Source: Mucilaginibacter pedocola
GTDB taxonomy: Bacteria > Bacteroidota > Bacteroidia > Sphingobacteriales > Sphingobacteriaceae
NCBI RefSeq assembly: GCF_002013915.1
Contig: NZ_MBTF01000011.1
Coordinates: 42,084-106,083, forward strand
DNA: 64,000 bases
Reading direction: 5' to 3'
The notes under the pieces are model-generated. The model was given only the letters and a program-made list of their open reading frames with translations, was not told the DNA's origin and ran no database searches. How positions within the stretch are numbered: position 1 is the first letter of the stretch; every line of letters begins with the position of its first letter. Below are positions 45,001 to 51,517 of the stretch, piece by piece. Made by a program: the position numbers and the translations under genes.

Positions 45001-46733
45001 CGTATTTGCCCGCTAACAATAGTAGCAACCGCGGTATTACTGCTGGCGTAGCTAACTGTTAAACCACTGCTTGCCGTGGCGCCGGGTGCGTAATCGGCAT
45101 CGCCATAAGTTTTGGTAGCGCTGCCGGCAAACGTAATGGTTTGTGCGGCTTGAGGGCGGTTCACGGTTAAAGTATAAGTTTTGGTGGTGGCGCCATCTCC
45201 AGCGGTTACTACCGTTGTGATGGTGTTATTACCAATTGCTAAGTTTAAATTACCCGAAGCCGTGCCTGAGGTAACCGTAGTGCCATTAACCTTTATAGTA
45301 GCGTTGGCATTGTTGCGGGTTGGGGTTACAGTGACAGAGGTTGTTGCATTGGTTACCGATGCCGTGTAGCTGGTTGTTGCCGCAGCAAATGTTGGGGTTA
45401 AAGTACCGCTGCTGATGGTAAATGCAGAAAGGTTTGCATCGTTAGATGGCGTGCTGAAACTTACCACACTACCATATACCGTACCCGCGCCGTTAACGGC
45501 GTAAGCCCGTGCGTAATAAGTAGTAGAGGGATTTAAGCCGGTAACACTTGCCGAATAGGCAGCATTTGAGGTATTGGTAACCATTGATACCTTAGTATCA
45601 CTTACGGTAGGCGTAGAATTAGACGAACTGTAAACAACACCGCGTTCGGTACTAAGCCCGTAGCCATATACCAATGTACCACCTAAGGTTGCCGACGTGG
45701 CTGCTATGGAGTTTGCGCTTGCCGTAGTTACGTTAGGCCGGTCGGGTACTCCAAAATCATTTATCTGTGGCGAATATTGGCCGGTTGTGAAACTGATTAC
45801 CGTACTGAACGTGTTATCTGTGAGGTTTATGGCAACGATCTTTCCCGTGCCATAGTAAGCATCGCCAACGTAAAGGCGGTTATTGCCCGCATCAAGGCCT
45901 AAGCGAAAAGGTGAATTACAAACCGAAGCTGCTATTTGAACATCGTTGGTACCGTCGATATTTTGTCGTCTTACCTGGTCGGTGGCGGAAAGTGCAGCAG
46001 CACTCCCCCCTTCGGCACAATAATACAAATACCCGGTAACCTTATCTAAGGCGACATCATAAACCGAGTTCAATGATGTGGCAAAGGAGCGCGAAGTAAC
46101 GGTGTTATTATTGGCCAGATCGACGGTTTTTATGCTTCTGCCGCTAAAAGATACATCAACTACGTACACTTTATTATTAGCCGCATCCACTTCAAGCCTG
46201 TAGGGGTTTTTTGTTATCGATGCAGCCAGGGTTTGCGTACCGGTACCATCCGGGTGTACCCGGTAAAGGGCATCGTTTGCGGTAACTTGCGTAATATCGC
46301 CGCCTTCGGTAATATAATACAGCCAGTTACCAACCACATCGTAATTTATATCCTTTATGTAAGCAGAATTGGCGCTGGTAATGGTATTTGTCACCGAGCT
46401 ACCGGTAATAACTTTAATAACATTACCGCTTAAGTTACCCTCGGATACGAAAATACGGTTGTTATTACCATCCAACGCAACGTTGAGCGGTTGTATCAGC
46501 CCGGCGTTGGTACCTGTAATAATGGTACTTACGTTGGTGCCGTCGTAGTTCATTTTTTGGATCAGATCGCCCGCGGTAGCAGCGCTGGTATTACCCGGTT
46601 CGGCCATGCTGTAAACAACCTGCGCACGAGAAGTTGTGCTACTGCCCAGCAATACTAATAACAAAAAAGCAGCCGATATGGCACTAAGGCTTTTTATTAA
46701 GCTGCTCTTCCATAAGAGTAAATTTCTTTTCAT
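39087..46733 (-). CDS. Giant T9SS type B adhesin-like protein with MBG and cadherin-like repeats
   Basis: 2548 residues. A signal peptide ends near residue 38 (SRA-Q). Residues 40-330 form a YWTD/NHL-like propeller (strands with DGNNRIFVSEGN, DVVGNWLYYITEGGD, DAANNKVYVVD). Next come one Fn3-like domain (about 335-430) and a cadherin-like beta-sandwich module, then about ten MBG modules (KxYGDADPALTY pattern, about 535-1325), then about eleven more cadherin-like modules (xLSxLxxSxGxLxPAFDP pattern). The last ~90 residues are a gliding-motility/type B sorting domain (VSPNGDGINDRFTIEG, ending GYLVLKY). This is a surface filament or adhesin exported by T9SS, with the PorP/SprF protein downstream as partner. 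Confidence 0.93.
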   Translation of the reverse strand: MKRNLLLWKSSLIKSLSAISAAFLLLVLLGSSTTSRAQVVYSMAEPGNTSAATAGDLIQKMNYDGTNVSTIITGTNAGLIQPLNVALDGNNNRIFVSEGNLSGNVIKVITGSSVTNTITSANSAYIKDINYDVVGNWLYYITEGGDITQVTANDALYRVHPDGTGTQTLAASITKNPYRLEVDAANNKVYVVDVSFSGRSIKTVDLANNNTVTSRSFATSLNSVYDVALDKVTGYLYYCAEGGSAAALSATDQVRRQNIDGTNDVQIAASVCNSPFRLGLDAGNNRLYVGDAYYGTGKIVAINLTDNTFSTVISFTTGQYSPQINDFGVPDRPNVTTASANSIAATSATLGGTLVYGYGLSTERGVVYSSSNSTPTVSDTKVSMVTNTSNAAYSASVTGLNPSTTYYARAYAVNGAGTVYGSVVSFSTPSNDANLSAFTISSGTLTPTFAAATTSYTASVTNATTSVTVTPTRNNANATIKVNGTTVTSGTASGNLNLAIGNNTITTVVTAGDGATTKTYTLTVNRPQAAQTITFAGSATKTYGDADYAPGATASSGLTVSYASSNTAVATIVSGQIRIVGAGTTNITASQAGDANTLAATSVVQTLIVNKNAITVTATAGQTKVYGNADPTFAYTVTGGTVKSGDTFSGTLSRAAGTNVGNYAITIGTLALNTSNYTLTLVSNDFAITKRPLELTPTAQTKAYGDDEPLSYTYQFTGGTSLATGDGMTGVFTRPVGEIPGVYPFSIGTKRPVAIANGAEQSGNYNVTFVSTNLTITKRPITLKPQPATKVYGNADPTYPYQFVVGSVAPGEGMTGTFGRATGEDAGTYALTLGSKRPVNVSTGAATDQYYTISFIPENLTITKRTVNVTANTQSKNYGDADPDLTYSTDALGFSDTFSGSLTRVVGETVGTYAISQGTLALNATNYNLNFAGSNLTIGKKTINVTADAKTKNYGDADPALTYTTDALANGDSFTGALTRAAGESFGAYAISQGNLALNSNYTLNFTGGSLTINKKTINVTAAAQTKTYGDADPALTYTADALLGGDTFTGAITRAPGETFGNYAIGQGTLALNSNYAINFIGANLAIGKRPIRIDYYGAEVPYGSADQTIGYAYIGTLASGDSFSGSLGREPGSAVGTYAVNMNTLAVTNSGSYDITLNAQPYKIIPREIQVIGGPIYKTYGDPDPALTYSIYSGSLLSGTQITGALERVAGETAGPYNIGQGTLAINDSNYKLTYLGGYFEIDRAPLTVAIDSKTKVATKPNPPLTYSISGFKNGDTESVLSAPIQLVTDANINSGAGSYNIYNINSSTSINYNVNINGGILTVTPASSINTLASATLNGGGFDTAFDPATEFYSVNIPNGSTSATLVATVTDPLSTLSVGAYPAIATPLASGAPYVIAISNNQSEQVGLHVTAEDGSIKSYYFNVNPIPSDARLSNLTTSVGIIAPSFNPNVTNYSLDVSAETESVTITPTAHDPHATARVNGEGGGVGARTVSVIEGINPKSITVKSADGTNTTFYTLLIKRPIRLVSLDLSAGNLFPAFDPNVTSYVAKVPFDVPAISVTPKGKESYFNLYVNGDYVNYGDASAPVTINADGSTTITVKIVAGDGETSKTYSINVQHASNDATLAGISLSSGSLDPAFDPATLTYNVYLPNSTTAFSFTPATTDANATVTVNNAPLAHGDAVTESNLTVGLHNYYMAVTAADGVTAKNYLLSVSRPASSEPGLSNILTSAGTLSPAFDPMASPNYDIAVPAGVESVTITPVLIDTTATLQARLNGHNLAVGDSRVLTVPLAALYNTLVITNTAQDGTTQAIYTLTITRPQSADNTLSALTASIGTFRQPFSSSRTFYQILVPSNATNIMLSPEATSNFATIKVNGVTVAKGMSSQSLQLTAAANFFPVQVTAEDGTVNTINVLVEKASTNANLFSLTTNAGALNPAFDKNVLNYSMAVSGNVSSIKVTAGIADTISRIKINGAPAQSYSQVTVLLALGSNLVSVVVTPQEGAEKTYTINVTRVYGTNASLAALTVDQGALSPAFSGAVTSYNVPVASTVSTVQIHPTVSDANAKISVGDSVYTSATPVINYPVVTGTNTIVVRVTADDGTTIKNYTLNIKRAASPIANLSQLYLVSPSVAKTNSATGPGDYNYTASVTASTHTIRVVAAATDAGATIKVNGVITTSGATSAPIVLGADSTFITVQVTAANNFTVKSYVIKVLRPVSAVATLSQLYFTAPSVAKTSVNTGAGDFNYTASVPGSINNIKVVAVASDTSATIRVNGVITASGETSAPLTLNADSTFITVQVTAANNTTIKTYVIKVTKEAVSSMANLSKLYLVSPAVTKTNVSTGPAEYNSTASVSATTKTIKVVAVATDTTATIRVNGVITASGVASAPVTLTVGDNVINIVVTAQNGTTTHSWAIIVNKPAPPIIAAAMPNRNQVDMVQKPDPTAAEALPEAILVKQAVSPNGDGINDRFTIEGITAFPENTVRVMNRNGDVVYEAKGYDNQGTAFDGHGSKGTMQQPGTYFYSIEYKKGAETLRKTGYLVLKY
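39470..40400 (-). repeat. Three near-identical cadherin-like modules in the adhesin gene
   Basis: The last three modules of the adhesin repeat almost word for word (NLSQLYLVSPSVAKTN, TLSQLYFTAPSVAKTS, NLSKLYLVSPAVTKTN). The DNA is also close, which suggests recent duplication and a risk of copy-number change or assembly collapse. Confidence 0.8.
42760..45130 (-). repeat. Tandem MBG modules in the adhesin gene
   Basis: About ten modules of roughly 75-80 residues with the KxYGDADPxLTY core. Three adjacent ones near 43.5-44.1 kb share long DNA stretches (for example GTTACGTTAATGGTTTTCTT), so they duplicated recently; the outer ones are diverged. Confidence 0.8.
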
Positions 46734-47013
46734 AATGCTTACTTAAGTAGTCCGTTTTTACGGCTGTGCCGCAATATTTAATGGTGAACTTTTGCCCTGT
46801 TCTTATGTAGGAACCTATATACCGGGCCGGTGCACAGGTGTTTATTTATGTTGAAAAGCTTATGCCTTGTTGTTGCCTGTAGGGCAAACCGCATAAAACT
46901 TGTTTATGTCTATGTAAGTTATTCCCCCTTAGCCTGTTGTGCAGGCCTTACAGGTAAAGTGATTGGGCTAAGCAAAAAGCTTTTGCTTTTGCAACGCAGC
47001 ATTATTTAAAATA
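46734..47013. other. Leader/intergenic region upstream of the giant adhesin
   Basis: 280 bp between the adhesin start and the terminator of the collar pair. It should contain the adhesin promoter, but I find no convincing TAnnTTTG element on the minus strand. No gene is supported. Confidence 0.4.
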
Positions 47014-47053
47014 CAGCAGCCTCATTACAAAATCTACGCAATAGAGGCTGCTG
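47014..47053 (-). terminator. Intrinsic terminator after the collar pair
   Basis: CAGCAGCCTC at 47014-47023 pairs perfectly with GAGGCTGCTG at 47044-47053 around a 20-base loop, followed on the minus strand by TATTTTAAAT. It lies 10 bp after the second collar gene. Confidence 0.75.
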
Positions 47054-47063
47054 TTGTGTATTA

Positions 47064-47612
47064 TTATGGCCTGCTCGGATATATTCCGTTCCAGCAGATA
47101 ATATAATTTATTGCCAATACCGGCGATAGCGTTTGTACCGGCTGGTTACCGCCGGTGAAAGAAATGCTTTTTGGATTCAACGCCGCAAGCGCAAATACAG
47201 GGTCGGTACCATCGTTGTAGGTAGAAAGAGGGTTACCACTGGTACCTTCAATAGGCACCGACATAAAATTATTAAGCGGGTCCGACTGGTTGGCTGCGGT
47301 AGTTACCCCCTGCAGTGCATGCGTATGAGAGGGTAGCTGCTGTTGTGTTAGGGTTGCGCTTTCTGAACCGGCCATTTGCCCTTCATAGTAATTAGACAAG
47401 CCCCTACCCTGCCCAGGGTGTATTGGTGCGCGGCCCCGCAGATCGGGCAGTGCGAAATTAGTAACGCCGTCGCCACCGTAAGTTGTGCCGATCAACGAAT
47501 ATAGCGATGAGTATTGACTGGTTGATAATAAGGTTCCATCGCAAAAAAACCAGCCTTTTGGTGCAAAATTACCCGCAAAAAGGGTAATTGAAGCCATTAA
47601 TGAATCGTCCAT
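47064..47612 (-). CDS. Phage tail-collar protein, MdpB-like (second of pair)
   Basis: 182 residues of the 'microcystin-dependent protein' type: ITLFAGNFAPKGWFFCDGTLL at the start, IGTTYGGDGVTNFALPDLRGR, a QLPSHTHALQG motif and the C-terminal INYIICWNGIYPSRP. No signal peptide and no long N-terminal extension, unlike the collar proteins at 23.7-25.4 kb. It lies 36 bp downstream of its paralogue and ends at a clear terminator, so the two form their own unit. Confidence 0.9.
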   Translation of the reverse strand: MDDSLMASITLFAGNFAPKGWFFCDGTLLSTSQYSSLYSLIGTTYGGDGVTNFALPDLRGRAPIHPGQGRGLSNYYEGQMAGSESATLTQQQLPSHTHALQGVTTAANQSDPLNNFMSVPIEGTSGNPLSTYNDGTDPVFALAALNPKSISFTGGNQPVQTLSPVLAINYIICWNGIYPSRP

Positions 47613-47648
47613 TGTGTAAGTGGTTAAGTGTAGGTTTATATTGGTTAA

Positions 47649-48194
47649 TTATGGGCGTGGCGGATAAATACCTTCTATAGCTATAATAAATGTTACCCCA
47701 AGTACCGGCGATACAACATTAAAAGGCTGGTTACCACCTGAAGGCACTACTGTTTTGCCATTGAGGTATGTTTGTGGCAATGTGGTGTCAGAAAAGTCCT
47801 GATAGTTACTTTCTGCATTACCGGTCCCGTCGGCTATACCAATTGCCAGGTAATTATTTTCGGGAGAAATTTGATTTGCGCCGGCTGCTATGGTAAGCAT
47901 TTGGTGGCTGTGCGAAGGCATTTGTGCCTGGCTTAAAGTAACCTGTTCCTGACCGGCTATAGAACCGGGATAATATTGAGACAAACCACGGCCCTGCCCT
48001 ACGTGAATTGGGGTGCGGCTGCGCAGATCGGGCAATGCAAAAGTTTGCATACCGTCGCCTCCGTAAACGGTACCAAGTAATGAAAACAATGTAGAATAAC
48101 GGCTTATAGGTAAAATTTGCCCATCGCATGTGAGCCAGCCCTGAGGTGCGTAAGTGCCGGCAAACATTCTGATCTCGCCCATGTAAGGTTCCAT
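47649..48194 (-). CDS. Phage tail-collar protein, MdpB-like (first of pair)
   Basis: 181 residues. Motifs: MGEIRMFAGTYAPQGWLTCD, LGTVYGGDGMQTFALPDLRSR, QMPSHSHQML and the terminal FIIAIEGIYPPRP. Such genes usually occur as two or three tandem paralogues in bacterial genomes; their role outside phages is unclear. It is divergent from the lipoprotein gene at 48664 across a 469-bp gap. Confidence 0.9.
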   Translation of the reverse strand: MEPYMGEIRMFAGTYAPQGWLTCDGQILPISRYSTLFSLLGTVYGGDGMQTFALPDLRSRTPIHVGQGRGLSQYYPGSIAGQEQVTLSQAQMPSHSHQMLTIAAGANQISPENNYLAIGIADGTGNAESNYQDFSDTTLPQTYLNGKTVVPSGGNQPFNVVSPVLGVTFIIAIEGIYPPRP

Positions 48195-48663
48195 AGTTCT
48201 GTGTTGGTTTTAGGATTTATAATTTGGTGTGTAAATGTAATATATTTAATTGTTAGTAAACAAGACATTTAATATTTAACAGCAATCTATCGAAGTATTA
48301 ATTTTCTATAAATCAACACTTTAAATGTATAGTGTAGACACTTTGTATATAGTTTATATAAGGCTTATAATGCAATTAGCTTAATAATAAATTAAATGTT
48401 TAACCATGCAATATGCAGCTAATGGCAGAGTTTTATACTCAACCAAAATATAACCGGCGGTTCACGTGCCGGCTATATGTTTGGTTGCTTTCCCTTAAAC
48501 AATAATTATTTATTATTCCCCAAATCTCTATTAAATTTAAAAGCTGCAACAGGGTGTAAACAGCTTTTTTAAGGGGGCAATTAAGGGTGAAAAAAGGCGC
48601 TATACCAATGGCATAATGCGGGCGTAAATAACCATCTTCGATAACCTTAAATTAACACATATC
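48195..48663. other. AT-rich intergenic region with two hairpins
   Basis: The divergent promoter region of the collar pair and the lipoprotein operon. Two structures are visible. Inverted arms at 48440-48458 and 48468-48487 form an 18-bp imperfect stem (ACCGGC/GCCGGC core). AAAAGCTG at 48539-48546 with CAGCTTTT at 48561-48568, followed by more T, looks like a plus-strand terminator. Together they could bound a small RNA, which is only a guess. Confidence 0.4.
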
Positions 48664-49242
48664 ATGACGATCAAAAAAACACTTTTACTGTTGGCTATTG
48701 CCGGTTTCGGCCTTGCCTCTTGCGACACAAAAACGGCCACTCCCCCGGCCGCAGAAGTATCTTCGGCAGAAACACCCGACTCGAACGTTATAAGCCTGGC
48801 GGCTGCGAAGAAGTACGTAGCACAGTACAAACAACACGCAGGCACGGTAGATTCTATAACCCCCGAGCGTAAGATCATTCAAGTGGAAAATACCCGCGCC
48901 ATTTGGCTGGACAGTGCACGGCTTATTAAGATGTTGGGCACGCTGCGAAAAGAAAAAGGCGACGGCGTGCGCGTTTACCTTGCAACTTACGATATCAAAG
49001 TTGAGGAAAACGCTAACGGCACATTCGACAAAAAGTATGCAGGCTACAATACACTGGTGCTGGTATCTACAAAAGATAGCGTTAATAAGAAAAACCAACA
49101 TTTTCACCGCGACTATTATTCCGACAAAACCGCAAATGGCCCGGCAACCGGCTTTATTGTAGGCAACCCTCCAACAAACCGCGGCGAAATGTGCCCGCCG
49201 CCCCGCGATTGCCCAAGCATTGGCGCTACGCTGATAGAATAA
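48664..49242 (+). CDS. Lipoprotein of unknown function
   Basis: 192 residues. A signal peptide with lipobox LAS-C (Cys at residue 20) marks it as a lipoprotein. The mature part has a Thr/Ala-rich linker and then a compact domain (KIIQVENTRAIWLDSARLIKML; GVRVYLATYDIKVEEN; YNTLVLVSTKDSV) with a short Cys-containing C-terminal tail (MCPPPRDCPS). I do not recognise the family. It is the first gene of a unit with a 7-TM protein, histidine kinase and response regulator, so it might deliver the signal. Confidence 0.7.
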   Translation: MTIKKTLLLLAIAGFGLASCDTKTATPPAAEVSSAETPDSNVISLAAAKKYVAQYKQHAGTVDSITPERKIIQVENTRAIWLDSARLIKMLGTLRKEKGDGVRVYLATYDIKVEENANGTFDKKYAGYNTLVLVSTKDSVNKKNQHFHRDYYSDKTANGPATGFIVGNPPTNRGEMCPPPRDCPSIGATLIE

Positions 49243-49264
49243 GCTAATACACAGTAATAGATAA

Positions 49265-49927
49265 ATGAAATTTATAAGCCTAAACACAGCAGCCGAACTT
49301 ATTTGCTTCCTGGCCGCGCTCATATTCTTGTACAGGGATAAAAGCGCGGCCTGGCGGCTGTTTATTTTGTATATGCTGATAGTGGTTTCGACAGAAACTA
49401 CCGCCATACTTACACGCCGTATTATACCCAACCAACATTTGTACAATGCTTTTTTATTGGCCGAGTGCGGCTTTGTGAGCTACTTTCTCTACAACATGTT
49501 TAGGCCATTTGGCTATACTAAAAAATGGCTTTTTGCCTGGTGGGGTATTTTTGCTGTTGTGTATTTAGGCGAATTATATTACTTCCGTGGTGGCGAGTAC
49601 CCGCATTTTGTGGCATTTACGGTTAACATTATGTCGGTTGCCTTTGTGCTGGGCTGCCTTTGGTTCTATTATGTAAAACTGGTAGATGAGCAATATGAAC
49701 CGCTCATGACATCAGCACAATTTTGGTGGGTGAGCGGCGCGCTGTTCTTTTACTTCGGCAGCACGGCCTGTAATGTTTTCTTTGATTACCTCGCAGAATA
49801 CGACCATGCTTCGTATTACAGCTCTACCCGGTATGTAATTTACAATATCCTGAATATAATACTATATTCACTCTGGACTTACTCAATAGTATGCAGGTAT
49901 CGCCAAAGGAAATTATCTCGCTCATAG
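49265..49927 (+). CDS. Multi-spanning membrane protein next to a two-component system
   Basis: 220 residues with about seven transmembrane helices and short loops rich in aromatic residues. No transporter or enzyme motif is seen. The last 37 bp overlap the histidine kinase gene in another frame, which suggests translational coupling and a sensory-partner role. It starts 22 bp after the lipoprotein gene. Confidence 0.65.
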   Translation: MKFISLNTAAELICFLAALIFLYRDKSAAWRLFILYMLIVVSTETTAILTRRIIPNQHLYNAFLLAECGFVSYFLYNMFRPFGYTKKWLFAWWGIFAVVYLGELYYFRGGEYPHFVAFTVNIMSVAFVLGCLWFYYVKLVDEQYEPLMTSAQFWWVSGALFFYFGSTACNVFFDYLAEYDHASYYSSTRYVIYNILNIILYSLWTYSIVCRYRQRKLSRS

Positions 49928-50679
49928 CGCTCACATCGTTCGTTTTCCTTATTGCCCCCATCTTCTTGATAAGGTACGTACTACTTTATAACCGTAAAAA
50001 GAAAAAACACGAAGAAGAAAAAAAGGCCATGGTAAAAACGTTAGAAACCGAATTACTGCGTACGCAGATGGAAGTGCAGGAGCAAACCCTAAAAACCATT
50101 GCTTACGACCTGCACGATAATATTGGCCAATTGCTTAGCCTCACCACTATCACCCTAAGCTCGATAGACCTGGACGACCGCAGCAAAGCCGCCGAAAAGA
50201 TCGCGCTGATAGAGGATTTAACCGCCCGATCTACCAAAGAGGTAAAAGCATTATCGCGGATGCTGCATAGCGAAGAACTGCTCAGCCGGGGGCTGTTCTC
50301 GGCCATTGAGTTTGAACTGGAGTGGATGAAAAGGAGCGACAGGTTTAGGATAAACTTTGTAAAACCCACTTTCGAATCGTTCAATAACGATAGTGGTAAA
50401 GAAACTATCATGTTCCGCCTTTTCCAGGAGATCATAAATAATATCATACAGCATTCCAAGGCGACAGAAATATTTGTTAATTTGGAACAGATAGACGGCA
50501 CACTGAAAATGGACATACGCGATAACGGCGTTGGCTTTGATGTGGCCGAAACCTTGCAACGCAAAAACGGAATGGGGCTGCACAACATTAAAAAACGTGC
50601 TGCCATTATTAACGGCACCGCTGCTATCGAAAGCAGGCGCGGCACCGGGTCTTCCGTTTCTATTACAGTACCTTATTGA
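49891..50679 (+). CDS. Sensor histidine kinase of the NarL/HisKA_3 type
   Basis: 262 residues. One N-terminal membrane helix (about 8-32), a coiled linker, then the dimerisation/phosphoacceptor motif with His75 in YDLHDNIGQLLS. The ATPase domain shows the N box (FRLFQEIINNIIQHSKATE), DNGVGFD, and GMGLHNIKKRA. There is no periplasmic sensor domain, so the input probably comes through the overlapping 7-TM protein or the lipoprotein. The response regulator follows 13 bp downstream. Confidence 0.92.
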   Translation: MQVSPKEIISLIALTSFVFLIAPIFLIRYVLLYNRKKKKHEEEKKAMVKTLETELLRTQMEVQEQTLKTIAYDLHDNIGQLLSLTTITLSSIDLDDRSKAAEKIALIEDLTARSTKEVKALSRMLHSEELLSRGLFSAIEFELEWMKRSDRFRINFVKPTFESFNNDSGKETIMFRLFQEIINNIIQHSKATEIFVNLEQIDGTLKMDIRDNGVGFDVAETLQRKNGMGLHNIKKRAAIINGTAAIESRRGTGSSVSITVPY

Positions 50680-50692
50680 AAAAAATTTGAGC

Positions 50693-51346
50693 ATGTCCCC
50701 CGACAAAATTGATATCGCTATAGTTGACGACCATACCCTTTTCAGGCAGGGTTTAATGAGCCTGCTTACCGAAAGCGGCCGTGTAAACATTGTATTTGAC
50801 GCCAGCAACGGTGCCGATATGATACAGAAGATCGGCAAACACCCCCTTCCCTCGGTTATCCTAATGGATATTACCATGCCGGTAATGGATGGTTACGAAA
50901 GCACCAAATGGGTAAAGCAAAACCACCCCGACGTAAACGTACTGGCGCTAAGCATGTTTGAAGAAGATAAACCAATTATTGAGATGCTGAAAAACGGCGC
51001 AGGTGGCTACATGCTGAAACAGAGCAAAGTGGCCGACCTGGTGAACGCCATTGCCGGCATAAACGAACATGGCTTTTACATAAACGAGCTGGTATCGGGC
51101 AAGCTATTGCGTAATATCCAAAACAAACAAGCCGAAAAAAACGATTACTCGGACCTAAACGCCAACGAACTCCGTTTTCTGGAGCTATGCTGCTCAGACC
51201 TTACCTACAAACAAATTGCCGACCAAATGTGCCTTAGCCCGCACACCATCGATAATTACCGCGAGGCGTTGTTTCAAAAATTCGAAACCAAATCGCGCAC
51301 GGCATTGGTTATATCGGCCTTGAAAAATGGGTTAATAAAGATATAG
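50693..51346 (+). CDS. LuxR/NarL-type response regulator
   Basis: 217 residues from the ATG at 50693; the frame opens earlier but that part overlaps the kinase gene. The receiver domain contains the acidic pair Asp12-Asp13 in IVDDHTLFRQG, the phosphorylated Asp59 in LMDITMPVMDG, and a terminal Lys in MLKQSK. The C-terminal LuxR helix-turn-helix is NELRFLELCCSDLTYKQIADQM. It is the cytoplasmic output of the preceding kinase; targets are unknown. Confidence 0.93.
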   Translation: MSPDKIDIAIVDDHTLFRQGLMSLLTESGRVNIVFDASNGADMIQKIGKHPLPSVILMDITMPVMDGYESTKWVKQNHPDVNVLALSMFEEDKPIIEMLKNGAGGYMLKQSKVADLVNAIAGINEHGFYINELVSGKLLRNIQNKQAEKNDYSDLNANELRFLELCCSDLTYKQIADQMCLSPHTIDNYREALFQKFETKSRTALVISALKNGLIKI

Positions 51347-51354
51347 CTTATAAA

Positions 51355-51502
51355 GCTGGTGCGCGCCTGTGGCGCGTTCCTATTAAGCTCTATAAGCCGT
51401 ATCGCTAAGCACATGCCACATTGCTGGTGCGCGCCTGCGGCACGTTCCTTTGCAAGCTATATTAGTAAACGTAACAGGAACACGCCACAGGCGTGCGCAA
51501 GC
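51355..51502. repeat. GCTGGTGCGCGCC repeat: two direct, one inverted copy
   Basis: A 27-base unit (GCTGGTGCGCGCCTG then TGGCGCGTTCCT) lies at 51355-51381, again with two changes at 51423-51449, and inverted (AGGAACACGCCACAGGCG...) at 51476-51502. The set can fold into alternative hairpins. It fills the gap between two convergent genes and may serve as a terminator-like element. Confidence 0.75.
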
Positions 51503-51517
51503 GATAAGGGCAATAGA

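Noticed and set aside
47064..48194. Phage tail fibre genes with the adhesin as tail fibre
   Set aside because: The adhesin has a signal peptide and a T9SS type B sorting domain, so it is a secreted surface protein, not a phage part.
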